NCBI GenBank assembly: GCA_949299195.1 | Contig: CASFZN010000020.1 | Coordinates: forward strand, 1-48,902 | Length of the DNA stretch: 48,902 nucleotides | Direction of reading: 5' to 3' | From: an uncultured bacterium | GTDB lineage: Bacteria; Bacillota_I; Bacilli_A; RFN20; CAG-826 | Part shown: positions 31,824 to 40,056 of the stretch, one piece after another | How positions within the stretch are numbered: position 1 is the stretch's first letter | Layout of the letters: every line of letters starts with the position of its first letter | The notes under the pieces: model-generated | What the model was told of the DNA's origin: nothing | Seen by the model: the letters and a program-made list of their open reading frames with translations, nothing else | Database searches by the model: none | Program-made: the position numbers and the translations under genes

Positions 31824-32115
31824 ATAAAAAGTCCTTAGAAAATAAAAGACTATTTTCTAAGGACGTAATAATTGATTTGTTATTCCGTGGTACCACCTTA
31901 GTTATAATTAATTTTTCTATATATTATATATAAGGATATATAGATAAATTAGTTATCACTCATATTCTTTATATCGATAAAGAAGGATAAGAAAACGTTA
32001 AGTTACCTTAATTGCTCCAAAGTGGTATTTATTGATTTCTTTAATAAGAACTTTCAGCCTATGGTTCTTAATCTCTAAATAAAGACTTAGTCAATAAACG
32101 TGTCTTTTTCACAGC
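31824..32115 (-). promoter_or_regulatory. Threonine T-box riboswitch leader of thrS
   Basis: The minus strand carries the T-box core AAGGTGGTACCACGGAA (31899-31883), whose UGGU bulge pairs with tRNA ending ACCA. A 14-bp terminator stem (GTCCTTAGAAAATA/TATTTTCTAAGGAC, 31864-31831) and T-run follow. A stem I region lies upstream with a candidate specifier ACC at 32027-32025, matching the tRNA-Thr(GGU) in this window. Uncharged tRNA-Thr would stabilise the antiterminator and raise thrS-ybaK expression. Confidence 0.93.
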
Positions 32116-32121
32116 AATATT

Positions 32122-32151
32122 ATTCTATATCAATTATTTTGTTTTTGCCAA
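32122..32151 (-). promoter_or_regulatory. Promoter of the T-box-thrS unit
   Basis: TTGGCA (32151-32146) and TAGAAT (32127-32122) with an 18-base spacer on the minus strand, placing the start near 32115, directly before stem I of the T-box. Confidence 0.6.
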
Positions 32152-32317
32152 GAAAATGTAGATATTTTTGATATTTTTTAAAAATGGTAACACCATAGTA
32201 AACTTTAAAATAAAACTTAGTGTAACAATAGTAGGAATTAAATATAACTTAGTAAACTTTAAAACGATGGAGTTTTAGAAACTTTATGTTTTATTTTAAA
32301 AAAGGAGATTAATTGCA

Positions 32318-32398
32318 ATGAGAATATCCGACATTTTTAACATTATCTTTTTAATCATTTTCGTTTTAGGAATAGTTTTACTGTTTATATATATTTAA
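32318..32398 (+). CDS. 26-residue single-membrane-span peptide ORF
   Basis: A short ORF with AAAGGAG 10 bases upstream of ATG. The product is MRISDIF followed by one hydrophobic span ending IYI. It lies just upstream of the frameshifted pseudogene, whose own membrane segment starts right after the stop. It may be a real small membrane peptide or the decayed first part of that gene. No family recognised. Confidence 0.4.
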   Translation: MRISDIFNIIFLIIFVLGIVLLFIYI

Positions 32399-33371
32399 AT
32401 TTAAAAAGAAGAAGTTAATAGTTTCTTCGTTAGTTTTAATGCTGGTAGGAATTATAGGGATAACGATTGCAACAACTATTGGAATTAATATTAAACTCGA
32501 AACTAACGACGTTTATTTAAAAGAAAATTACTTAAATGGTAATGATAATATCGTAAAACTGATGATTATTTTTGGATAAATAATCAATTTGCTGGAGAAT
32601 TTTCCTGTTTTCAAGAATCTGATATCAAAAATTTTACCTAAAGAAATGTTTTTTAATGAAGGAATAAAATATTTTATTACTAATGAACACGCTTATTTTA
32701 TTGATACCCAAAAATATGCTTCCTCATATTATAGCGAGGTATTTATTATCAAAATTGATACAGAGTTATATTTTGATTCAGAAGGAATAACTCAATATAA
32801 AGTTGATATTTATCCTTGTTTTGGTGCTAGTTATATTACTAGTTTTGATAGTGTTAATTTTATAACTTCATTAGATAAATTCTATTTAAATAGTTTCGAA
32901 TTTTATATGGTTTATAAAGAAGAAAAAAACTAGATAATATTAAAATTAGTGAAGGTTTTGATAAAGCTGATACTATTAATGCTAGTTTTTTTATTTTTAA
33001 AAACTTCATTATCACCTAGTATCTCTTCTAACTAATAAAAACTAAACAATTTAATAGAAGAAGAAGAAGTTATTAATTCTCAAAATATTGATTTTATCGA
33101 TAAAACATATAAACAAGTTGCTTTTGATTTAACTTTTAATAAAGAAGATTCTAGTTTTAATGATAAAATTTCTATTACTTTTAGTTTTTCTTCTTTAAAT
33201 GAAGAACCAACACATAGTTCATTAAAGTTAGGATTAGGATTTAAAATAACTAATAGTAATGGCGATAACTATTTATTTAATTTAGTAAATATTGAAAATG
33301 AATATACTTTTAAATTTAATAGAATCTTTGATTATTTAATTGGAAATGTTGGCTCTTCCGATCCTTTATAA
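32399..33371 (+). pseudogene. Frameshifted membrane-anchored protein gene
   Basis: Plus-strand coding continues across at least three frame changes: FKKKKLIVSSLVLMLVGIIG (a membrane anchor) to DNIVK; then TDDYFWINNQFAGEF; then the longest open piece (32589-32933, containing MFFNEGIKYFITNEHAYF); then KLDNIKISEGFDKADTINAS; and finally NSQNIDFIDKTYKQVAFDL to a TAA at 33371. Several breaks fall at A- or T-runs. The composition is that of a one-span protein with a large outer domain. No start codon with a ribosome site precedes the anchor. Family not recognised. Sequencing error at homopolymers is an alternative for single breaks but not for all. Confidence 0.65.
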
Positions 33372-33447
33372 AAAATATAATACTATTTTTAAATGACGAT
33401 TTTACTATATCATATTTAATGATAAACTTATCAATGAGGTAAAAATT

Positions 33448-33537
33448 ATGTCACAAGACGAAGTTGTAAGATTTTTATATGGATTATTTATAATTTTTAT
33501 GTATATATTCGTACTTATATTTTCATTTCTATCATAA
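33448..33537 (+). CDS. 29-residue single-membrane-span peptide ORF
   Basis: ATG with GAGGT 7-8 bases upstream; product begins MSQDEVVRFLYG and continues as one hydrophobic span ending LIFSFLS. It is followed by a strong terminator at 33562. Size and layout resemble small membrane peptides such as type I toxins, but no antisense RNA or family match can be shown. Confidence 0.45.
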   Translation: MSQDEVVRFLYGLFIIFMYIFVLIFSFLS

Positions 33538-33561
33538 ATATTAAAAATAATTGTTAATTAT

Positions 33562-33589
33562 AAAAAGGCTTCAATATTGAAGCCTTTTT
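33562..33589. terminator. Bidirectional terminator between the small ORF and pyk
   Basis: AAAGGCTTCA/TGAAGCCTTT hairpin with A- and T-runs on both sides, serving the plus-strand small ORF and minus-strand pfkA-pyk. Confidence 0.9.
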
Positions 33590-33621
33590 ATCAACTTTAA
33601 TTGACTATTTAAGTAATTATG

Positions 33622-35082
33622 TTATAAGACATCTCTATCTTCTGGAATTTGAACAATTCTCATAAAGTTTGTTCTTCCAGCACCAGTAGGAGTACCACCA
33701 GAAATAAGGATATAATCACCGGGTTTTAAACCTAATTGTTTTGCTTTAACTAAGCCAATAACTTCCATTTCTTCGATAAAATCTGGCATTTTTTTAGATT
33801 TAATGAGGGTTGAATAAATTCCCCAATATAATGCGTTTTGTCTAACGGTCGTTTTATTATTAGAGATTGAAAGAATTGGACAGCATGGTCTAGCTTTTGA
33901 AATTCTTCTAGAAGATCTTCCAGTTTCAGTGAAAGAAACGATTAATTTTGCGTCAATTAATTTAGCAGTATTAGCAATAGCATTAGCAATAGCATCGTTA
34001 TTATCTTTATTAGATGTGTTATAAGCTTGTTTTGCTAATTCTTCATAATCTAATTCTTTTTCCATGGTTCTAGAAATCTTAGTTTGCATCATAACTGCTT
34101 CAGCAGGATATTCACCATTTGCAGATTCTCCTGAAAGCATAACGCAGTCAGTTGATTCTAATACAGCAGTAGAAACATCACCTACTTCAGCACGAGTAGG
34201 AATAGGAGAATGAGTCATTGAATCAAGCATTTGAGTAGCAGTAATGACTGGTTTTCCTTTTTCTCTACATTTTTTGATTAAATCTCTTTGAATAATTGGG
34301 ACTTGTTCTTCAGGAATTTCAACACCTAAATCACCTCTAGCAACCATGATTGCATCAGAAGCATCAATAATTTCATCTAAACAAGATAAAGCTTCACAGT
34401 TTTCAATCTTAGAAATAATTTTGATTTCTGGATGATGATGAGCAGCTAATAATCTTCTAATTTCAAGGACATCGTTAGCATTTCTAACAAAAGAAGCACT
34501 AATAAAATCGACTTCATTTTCACATCCCCAAATAAGATCCGCTTCATCTTTTTCGCTAATAAATTTCATTGAAACTCTAGCGCCTATACAGTTAACACCT
34601 TTATGGTTAGAAATGAAGTGGTCATTTAAAGCTTCACAGATTATTTCTTCATTATCTTCGTCTTTATCTTTAACGATATAATCAAGTTTTCCATCATCAA
34701 TTTTAATATGAGCTCCAACCTTAACATCTTTAAAAAGATCAGGATAATTAACAGAAATTTTTTCAGGAGTACCTAAAACTTCTTTCATAGAAATACGAGT
34801 AACTTGGCCTTTTTTGATTTCAATTTTGCCATCTTTCATGTCGTGAGTTCTAATTTCAGGTCCTTTAGTATCAAGCATGACTGGGATATAGATATTTTCT
34901 TTTTCTAAATCACGAGTTCTTTCAAGTTTTACACGATGTTCTTCAAAATCACCATGAGAGAAGTTAAGCCTTACGACATTCATTCCGTTTTCAAGTAATT
35001 TTCTTAGCATTTTTGGATCTTGGCTTGAAGGACCAATGGTACAAACAATTTTGGTTTTTTTAGTAATATTTTCTCTTAACAT
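33622..35082 (-). CDS. pyk: Pyruvate kinase
   Basis: 486 residues: KIVCTIGPSSQ at the N-terminus, RLNFSHGDFEEH, DTKGPEIRTH, catalytic Lys in IISKIENCEAL, the signature IMVARGDLGVEIP, the TATQMLDSM segment, and a C-terminal domain with SFTETGRSSRRISKARP. It lacks the extra C-terminal PEP-utiliser domain found in Bacillus Pyk. It makes pyruvate and ATP from PEP and ADP. AAGGGGAATAAATAGATT precedes the start; the gene follows pfkA by 42 bases in one operon. Confidence 0.97.
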   Translation of the reverse strand: MLRENITKKTKIVCTIGPSSQDPKMLRKLLENGMNVVRLNFSHGDFEEHRVKLERTRDLEKENIYIPVMLDTKGPEIRTHDMKDGKIEIKKGQVTRISMKEVLGTPEKISVNYPDLFKDVKVGAHIKIDDGKLDYIVKDKDEDNEEIICEALNDHFISNHKGVNCIGARVSMKFISEKDEADLIWGCENEVDFISASFVRNANDVLEIRRLLAAHHHPEIKIISKIENCEALSCLDEIIDASDAIMVARGDLGVEIPEEQVPIIQRDLIKKCREKGKPVITATQMLDSMTHSPIPTRAEVGDVSTAVLESTDCVMLSGESANGEYPAEAVMMQTKISRTMEKELDYEELAKQAYNTSNKDNNDAIANAIANTAKLIDAKLIVSFTETGRSSRRISKARPCCPILSISNNKTTVRQNALYWGIYSTLIKSKKMPDFIEEMEVIGLVKAKQLGLKPGDYILISGGTPTGAGRTNFMRIVQIPEDRDVL

Positions 35083-35124
35083 AATCTATTTATTCCCCTT
35101 ATTTACCTTAAATATATATAATAA

Positions 35125-36093
35125 TTATTTTCTATTAACTAAATCATGTAACTCATAAAGTTCCATGTGTTTATTTCTTGGTAACTCTAAAGCTTCATAA
35201 ATATCAATATGTCTTAATTCGTTATTTTCAAATCCTACACAGACTCCGCCAATGCCTTTTTCTAAAAGTTCAACTGCATAAGCTCCCATTCTAATAGCAT
35301 TGACTCTTTCCATAGCAGTAGGTTTTCCACCTCTTTGGATATGTCCTAAAATGGTATGACGTGCTTCCCATAAAGTAGAAGAAGAGATTTCTTTTGCTAA
35401 AGCTTCAACATCAAGTAATTTTTCAGCAACCATGATGATATAAGCTTCTTGGCCACTCTTTTTCTTTTCATCCATCTTCTTAAATAAAGCTTCTTTATCA
35501 GTTAATGGGTGATCGATTGTAAAGACTTCATCAGCATCACAGGCAATAGCACCATAAATTGCTAAATCTGGGCAATTATTACCCATAATTTCAATAACCG
35601 CACATCTATTATGAGAAGTCATAGTATCTCTAATTCGATCAACAGCTTCAACAACAGTATTTAAAGCAGTATCAAATCCAATTGTAATATCACTACTTGC
35701 AATATCATTATCAATAGTTCCTGGAAGACCAACACAGTTAATGCCCATTTCGCTTAACTTTTTAGCTCCCATATAAGAGCCATCTCCTCCAATGACAATT
35801 AAGGCTTCAATACCTTCTTTTTTAAGGTTTTCTACTGCAACTTTTCTAACACTTTCTTCTTTAAATTCAGGTAATCTTGCAGTTTTAATGACGGTTCCAC
35901 CACTTGAAAGTTTATCTTCGATAAAAGAAGCGTTAACTTTCTTAAAATTATTTTCGATTAATCCTTTATAACCATCATAAACTACATACATTTCTTTATC
36001 TAATGCAATACCTGCCTTAATAGCACCAATTACAGCTCCATTCATTCCTGGAGCGTCACCGCCACTAGTTAAGATACCAATTTTTTTAACCAT
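35125..36093 (-). CDS. pfkA: 6-phosphofructokinase (ATP)
   Basis: 322 residues, the normal bacterial PfkA length: GILTSGGDAPGMNGAV, the ATP site GGDGSYMGAKKL, the catalytic GTIDNDI, MGNNCPDLAIYGA and LGHIQRGGKPTAMER. It is the committing step of glycolysis. The ATG at 36093 is chosen because AGGAG precedes it and the family start (MVKKIGILTSGG) lies there; an in-frame ATG at 36120 would add 9 residues upstream of that site. First gene of pfkA-pyk. A TATAAT box lies at 36128-36123. Confidence 0.97.
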   Translation of the reverse strand: MVKKIGILTSGGDAPGMNGAVIGAIKAGIALDKEMYVVYDGYKGLIENNFKKVNASFIEDKLSSGGTVIKTARLPEFKEESVRKVAVENLKKEGIEALIVIGGDGSYMGAKKLSEMGINCVGLPGTIDNDIASSDITIGFDTALNTVVEAVDRIRDTMTSHNRCAVIEIMGNNCPDLAIYGAIACDADEVFTIDHPLTDKEALFKKMDEKKKSGQEAYIIMVAEKLLDVEALAKEISSSTLWEARHTILGHIQRGGKPTAMERVNAIRMGAYAVELLEKGIGGVCVGFENNELRHIDIYEALELPRNKHMELYELHDLVNRK

Positions 36094-36122
36094 AGATATT
36101 TTTACTCCTAATAAACACACAT

Positions 36123-36128
36123 ATTATA
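36123..36128 (-). promoter_or_regulatory. -10 box of the pfkA-pyk operon
   Basis: TATAAT on the minus strand, with TGC three bases upstream, 30 bases before the pfkA start. The -35 region is weak. Confidence 0.5.
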
Positions 36129-36228
36129 AAGCATTTTTCTTTGCAAAACATTAAGAATTATATTTATTAATAAATATAAAAATCTATTCTTGAAGTAATC
36201 TCTTAATGAGGTTATTATTTTTATTACC

Positions 36229-37623
36229 ATGAACAAAAAAGAAATCTTAATTTATAAGGACGAATATATTTTAAGAAGTTATTCTTCCTATTTAACTGAC
36301 CTTTATCTTCCGATTATTGGAATAAAAGCTCATATGCTCTATCTTTTTTTACTTGATTATAAGGAAGAAAGAATAAAAGAAAGAAACTTACTTAAAAAAT
36401 TAGATTTAAATAGTGAAGACTATTTAAATGCTTTAAAAATATTAGAAGGTATCGATTTAATCGAATATTTTGTATCTAAAGTAGATGAAAATGATGTAAT
36501 TATTTATCTTAATCCAGTCTTACCACCTTCAATATTTTTAGAAAGAAAATATATGTCAGAATTACTTCGTTCTTCAATTAATGATGATGAAGAATATAAT
36601 AATATTCTTAAAAAATATCAAAAAAATATCGACTTTTCTTCTTATAAAAATGAATCTATTAATTTTATGGAAGTATTTAAAGTAGATGTAAAAATTGATG
36701 AAACTCTTTCTTTAAAAGAAGAATATATTTATTCTTTTAAAAATAAACTTAAAGAAAATAGAGAAAAAGATAATGATGATGTCTTTAACTTTTCTTTTGC
36801 AATATTTTTAAAAGAAGTAAAAAAAAGAGCCTCTTTTAATATCAAACTTATAACTCAAAAAGATGAAGAAAAGATCGAGCGACTTGCTAAAATTTATAAC
36901 GTTAAAGAAGATGTTATGGCGGATTTAGTAGTAAGATTCATATCTTTAGATAAACTTAATCAAGAAAATAAAAAAACCCGTATAAATTACGATAAGATCG
37001 AAGAATCTTTAATTAAAAGAAGTGCTATAAATGAATATTCATATTTAAATAATGAAAACCCTAATCTTTTAACGAATACTTATCGCTCTTTAACAAGCGA
37101 TAAGAATGTAAGAAGAAGCGATTTAATAAATTATTATATTAGTGTTTCCCCTATTGAATTATTAAAAGATTCAATGAATGGAAAAGAACCTTCACAAATG
37201 GATAAAAAAATTGTAGGCAGACTCGCTAATGAATATAACTTAAATAAAGAGATGATTAACTGTATTATCCACTATGCTTTAAAAAGAGATAATAATCATC
37301 TTTATATAAATAATATTATTAATTATTTAACTCCAATGATAAGAAATAACATTAAAGATGTTTATGAAATGATGGATTATTTATATAAAGATAAAGATGT
37401 TAAAGATTTAGAAAATGATATTAAAAAGTATGCATCTAATAATTTAAGACTTAATTCTTTATCCACTAAAAGTGATAAAGAATTAGATAAAGTAACTAAA
37501 AATAGTAATAGTAATACTCCTTATGATATTGAAAAAGAATTAACTAATAATATTAAAAATAATAAAGAATATGATGATATCGATTTTAATCTTGGATTAA
37601 ATGATAATGATTTTGATTTTTAA
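36229..37623 (+). CDS. dnaB: Replication initiation/membrane attachment protein DnaB (helicase loader)
   Basis: 464 residues. The N-terminal winged-helix part (about 1-110; YLPIIGIKAHMLYLFLLDY) and the C-terminal DnaD-like segment (about 305-385; SPIELLKDSMNGKEPS, MINCIIHYALKRDNNHLYIN, NIINYLTP) match Gram-positive DnaB (DnaB_2/DDBH2), not the DnaB helicase. The tail is Asn/Asp-rich and low complexity. With DnaD and DnaI it loads the replicative helicase. dnaI follows after 77 bases, the standard pair. Confidence 0.9.
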   Translation: MNKKEILIYKDEYILRSYSSYLTDLYLPIIGIKAHMLYLFLLDYKEERIKERNLLKKLDLNSEDYLNALKILEGIDLIEYFVSKVDENDVIIYLNPVLPPSIFLERKYMSELLRSSINDDEEYNNILKKYQKNIDFSSYKNESINFMEVFKVDVKIDETLSLKEEYIYSFKNKLKENREKDNDDVFNFSFAIFLKEVKKRASFNIKLITQKDEEKIERLAKIYNVKEDVMADLVVRFISLDKLNQENKKTRINYDKIEESLIKRSAINEYSYLNNENPNLLTNTYRSLTSDKNVRRSDLINYYISVSPIELLKDSMNGKEPSQMDKKIVGRLANEYNLNKEMINCIIHYALKRDNNHLYINNIINYLTPMIRNNIKDVYEMMDYLYKDKDVKDLENDIKKYASNNLRLNSLSTKSDKELDKVTKNSNSNTPYDIEKELTNNIKNNKEYDDIDFNLGLNDNDFDF

Positions 37624-37700
37624 TATATTAGACTTTACTATAAAATAATATTATCTACTTTATTAACTTACTTATTTTATTTATTAAAAAATATAAATAT

Positions 37701-38603
37701 ATGGAAAAAATTCACCTCACAAAAAGAGAAATAGCGGAAAAAGAATTAGAAGAATACCGCATTCAAGTATTAAATAAAATCACTAGTGATAGTGAATTTT
37801 TTGCAATTTTATTAAAACTTGGATTTAATGAAAATGATATTAGATCTTTTCCTGCAAGATTTGAAAGATTCTATGAAGGACATTTAAAGAATAAAGAATA
37901 TAAAAGTATCGATGATTGTCGTAAAAATAATGATTTTTATCGCTTTATTTTATATAAGGATGAATATAATCAACTCTCCGAAACCCGTATTGAATACGAT
38001 TGTTTTAGACGTTTTAATGAATATGCTAATAAATTTGATATTAATGACACTGATATTTTTGATATTTGTAAAAAAACTTTAAAATCTTTTAAAAATCCAA
38101 ATATTGCTAAAAAGATGTCTTATCAATATCAAAAAGAAAAGGCTAGAGTCTTTTATATTTATGGGGGAAGTGGGAGTGGTAAAACCTATTTAGCACAAGG
38201 TTTTTTAAATGCTTTAGCTAAAAGTAAAAGTGTTGAATCAGTATCTTATTTTGATTTAGTTAAAAGAAGTGAGCATTATTCCACCAAAATATTTTCTACT
38301 GATAAAAGCGATATTTTTAATGATTTAAAATTATTGAGTGAAACTCAAGTATTAGTAATTGATGGGTTTGGAGAAGAGATTAAGTTAGAACAACTTAAAG
38401 AATCTTTTATTATTCCTCTTTTAAAAGAAAGAGTTACTAAAAAGAATAAAGTAACTATCATTGTTTCTAAATATAGTTTAGATGAAATTCAAAAACTTTA
38501 TACTCTTAAACAAGAAGGATCTATTATTAGGGCTAAAGATATTGTTTCCTATATTGGAAACAATATCATAGAACCTATCTATTTAGGGAAGTTAGCAATT
38601 TAA
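37701..38603 (+). CDS. dnaI: Primosomal protein DnaI (helicase loader ATPase)
   Basis: 300 residues: an N-terminal helicase-interaction domain (1-130) and a C-terminal AAA+ ATPase with Walker A GGSGSGKT (155-162), Walker B VLVIDGFGEE and a sensor segment VTIIVSKYS. The Cys/His cluster that binds zinc in the N-domain of Bacillus DnaI is not evident; only isolated Cys residues are present. The stop codon directly abuts the stop of the convergent mutM::coaE gene. No Shine-Dalgarno sequence before the ATG. Confidence 0.9.
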   Translation: MEKIHLTKREIAEKELEEYRIQVLNKITSDSEFFAILLKLGFNENDIRSFPARFERFYEGHLKNKEYKSIDDCRKNNDFYRFILYKDEYNQLSETRIEYDCFRRFNEYANKFDINDTDIFDICKKTLKSFKNPNIAKKMSYQYQKEKARVFYIYGGSGSGKTYLAQGFLNALAKSKSVESVSYFDLVKRSEHYSTKIFSTDKSDIFNDLKLLSETQVLVIDGFGEEIKLEQLKESFIIPLLKERVTKKNKVTIIVSKYSLDEIQKLYTLKQEGSIIRAKDIVSYIGNNIIEPIYLGKLAI

Positions 38604-40004
38604 TTATTTAATTATTTCATCTATTTGATTATATAAATCTTTAAGGGTATTATCGTTATTAATGACGATTATATCCTTATTTTTATTATCTATAAAATAA
38701 TCTTTATTTAATTTTAATGAAACTTCAATATTTTCATTTCTTTTAGTTAAATTTTTAATTTGAGTATCTTTACTAACTTCAATAACTAAGATTTTATCGA
38801 ATAAATATTCATAATGAGCCTTAAAAAGAAGTGGGACTTCAACTGCAATCTTATTTTTATATTTATCTTTATTAGTAGTAATTATATTAATAAGTTTTTC
38901 TTCAAGTGCTTTATATAATATTTTTTCAGCTTCTTTTTTAATATTTGGATTATTAATTAATATTTCTCTTACTTTTTCTCGATGAGCTTTATTATTAATA
39001 TCGAATCCTTTAAAGTAGATTTTTGAGAATTTATACGATAAATATGGGTCTTTATAGAGATCACGAATAAGTTCGTCACTTGATAAGACTAAATATCCTT
39101 TTGTTTTTAAATACTTTAAAACTTCGCTTTTTCCTGATCCAATTGGTCCAGTTATTCCAATAGAAGTTTTTAATTCATGATTAATTTGACAGTTAGGACA
39201 AAAAGTAGTGCCTCTTCCTTTTAAGAATATTTTGTGGAAAATAGTGCCGCATCGAGGACAAATTTCACCCTCTTTACCATAACAAAGTAGTTCGTTTTGG
39301 AATTTTCCATCGATTCCGTTACTTGAAAAAGAGTGGATTGTAGAGCCACCAAGTTTAATAGCTTTTTCTAAAACAATTTTTGAGTTATCAAAAATTTCGA
39401 TATATTTTTCATCACTTATATCTTTTCCTTTGGTTAAAGGGTTAACCTTAGAAAAATATAAGATTTCATCGGCATAAATATTACCGATTCCTGAGATATT
39501 AGATTGTTCTAAAAGTAAAGATTTTATCGGAATATTTCGTTTAAATTTTTTGGTTAATTCACCATATTCTTCTCGATTTAATTTATTAGCTTCAGGACCT
39601 AGTTTTTTAATGAATTTAAGCTCACTAACTTCATCGTTTTTTGCTAAATACATAAGTCCAAATTTACGGGTATCATTAAAAGAAAGGACCGTATCATCAC
39701 TAAAATAGAAGATTAAAGTAGTAGAAGAGATACGAATATTATTGTTTTTATTATTATGGTATTGGAATTTTCCTTCCATTCTTAAATGGATAATAAGGGT
39801 ATAATCTTCACTTAATCTAAAGAAAATAAATTTTCCATATCGATCAACATCAATGATAGTTTTATTTAAAATTTCTTTTTTAAAATTATTGATATCAGAT
39901 TGAATGAGTCTATCAAAAAAGATATCTACTTTAGAGATGGTTTTTCCTTTTATTAAAGGGATAAGAGTATTTTTTACAGTTTCTACTTCAGGCAATTCAG
40001 GCAT
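38604..40004 (-). CDS. mutM-coaE: Fused formamidopyrimidine-DNA glycosylase (MutM) and dephospho-CoA kinase (CoaE)
   Basis: 466 residues as one frame. The first about 278 residues are a full MutM/Fpg: catalytic N-terminal PELPEVETVKNTL (Pro2, Glu3), the helix-two-turn-helix region SNISGIGNIYADEIL, and the zinc finger starting at Cys249 (CPRCG...CPNC). After a short NHELKTS linker a complete CoaE follows: P-loop GPIGSGKS (286-293), LSSDELIRDLY, EVPLLFKA, and a VSKDTQIKNLTKRN lid. There is no Met or ribosome site at the junction, so the fusion is obligatory. It removes oxidised bases from DNA and phosphorylates dephospho-CoA. In Bacillales and lactobacilli the two genes are neighbours. Confidence 0.95.
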   Translation of the reverse strand: MPELPEVETVKNTLIPLIKGKTISKVDIFFDRLIQSDINNFKKEILNKTIIDVDRYGKFIFFRLSEDYTLIIHLRMEGKFQYHNNKNNNIRISSTTLIFYFSDDTVLSFNDTRKFGLMYLAKNDEVSELKFIKKLGPEANKLNREEYGELTKKFKRNIPIKSLLLEQSNISGIGNIYADEILYFSKVNPLTKGKDISDEKYIEIFDNSKIVLEKAIKLGGSTIHSFSSNGIDGKFQNELLCYGKEGEICPRCGTIFHKIFLKGRGTTFCPNCQINHELKTSIGITGPIGSGKSEVLKYLKTKGYLVLSSDELIRDLYKDPYLSYKFSKIYFKGFDINNKAHREKVREILINNPNIKKEAEKILYKALEEKLINIITTNKDKYKNKIAVEVPLLFKAHYEYLFDKILVIEVSKDTQIKNLTKRNENIEVSLKLNKDYFIDNKNKDIIVINNDNTLKDLYNQIDEIIK

Positions 40005-40011
40005 AATTTAA

Positions 40012-40049
40012 TACTAGAATACTACTGGAAAACTACTAGAAAACTACTA
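40012..40049. repeat. 11-bp phased TAGTA array, locus B (4 units)
   Basis: On the minus strand four units, TAGTAGTTTTC, TAGTAGTTTTC, CAGTAGTATTC and TAGTATTAAAT, repeat with an exact 11-base period; their cores are at 40049-40045, 40038-40034, 40027-40023 and 40016-40012. It fills the 52-base gap between polA and mutM::coaE. A nearby AACTACT/AGTAGTT inverted repeat (40042-40058) overlaps the end of polA. Confidence 0.85.
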
Positions 40050-40056
40050 AAAGTAG

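Noticed and set aside
31801-31896. N-terminal extension of thrS in the same frame
   Set aside because: The extra 32 residues are translation of the T-box RNA; a ribosome site and the family start place the ATG at 31800.
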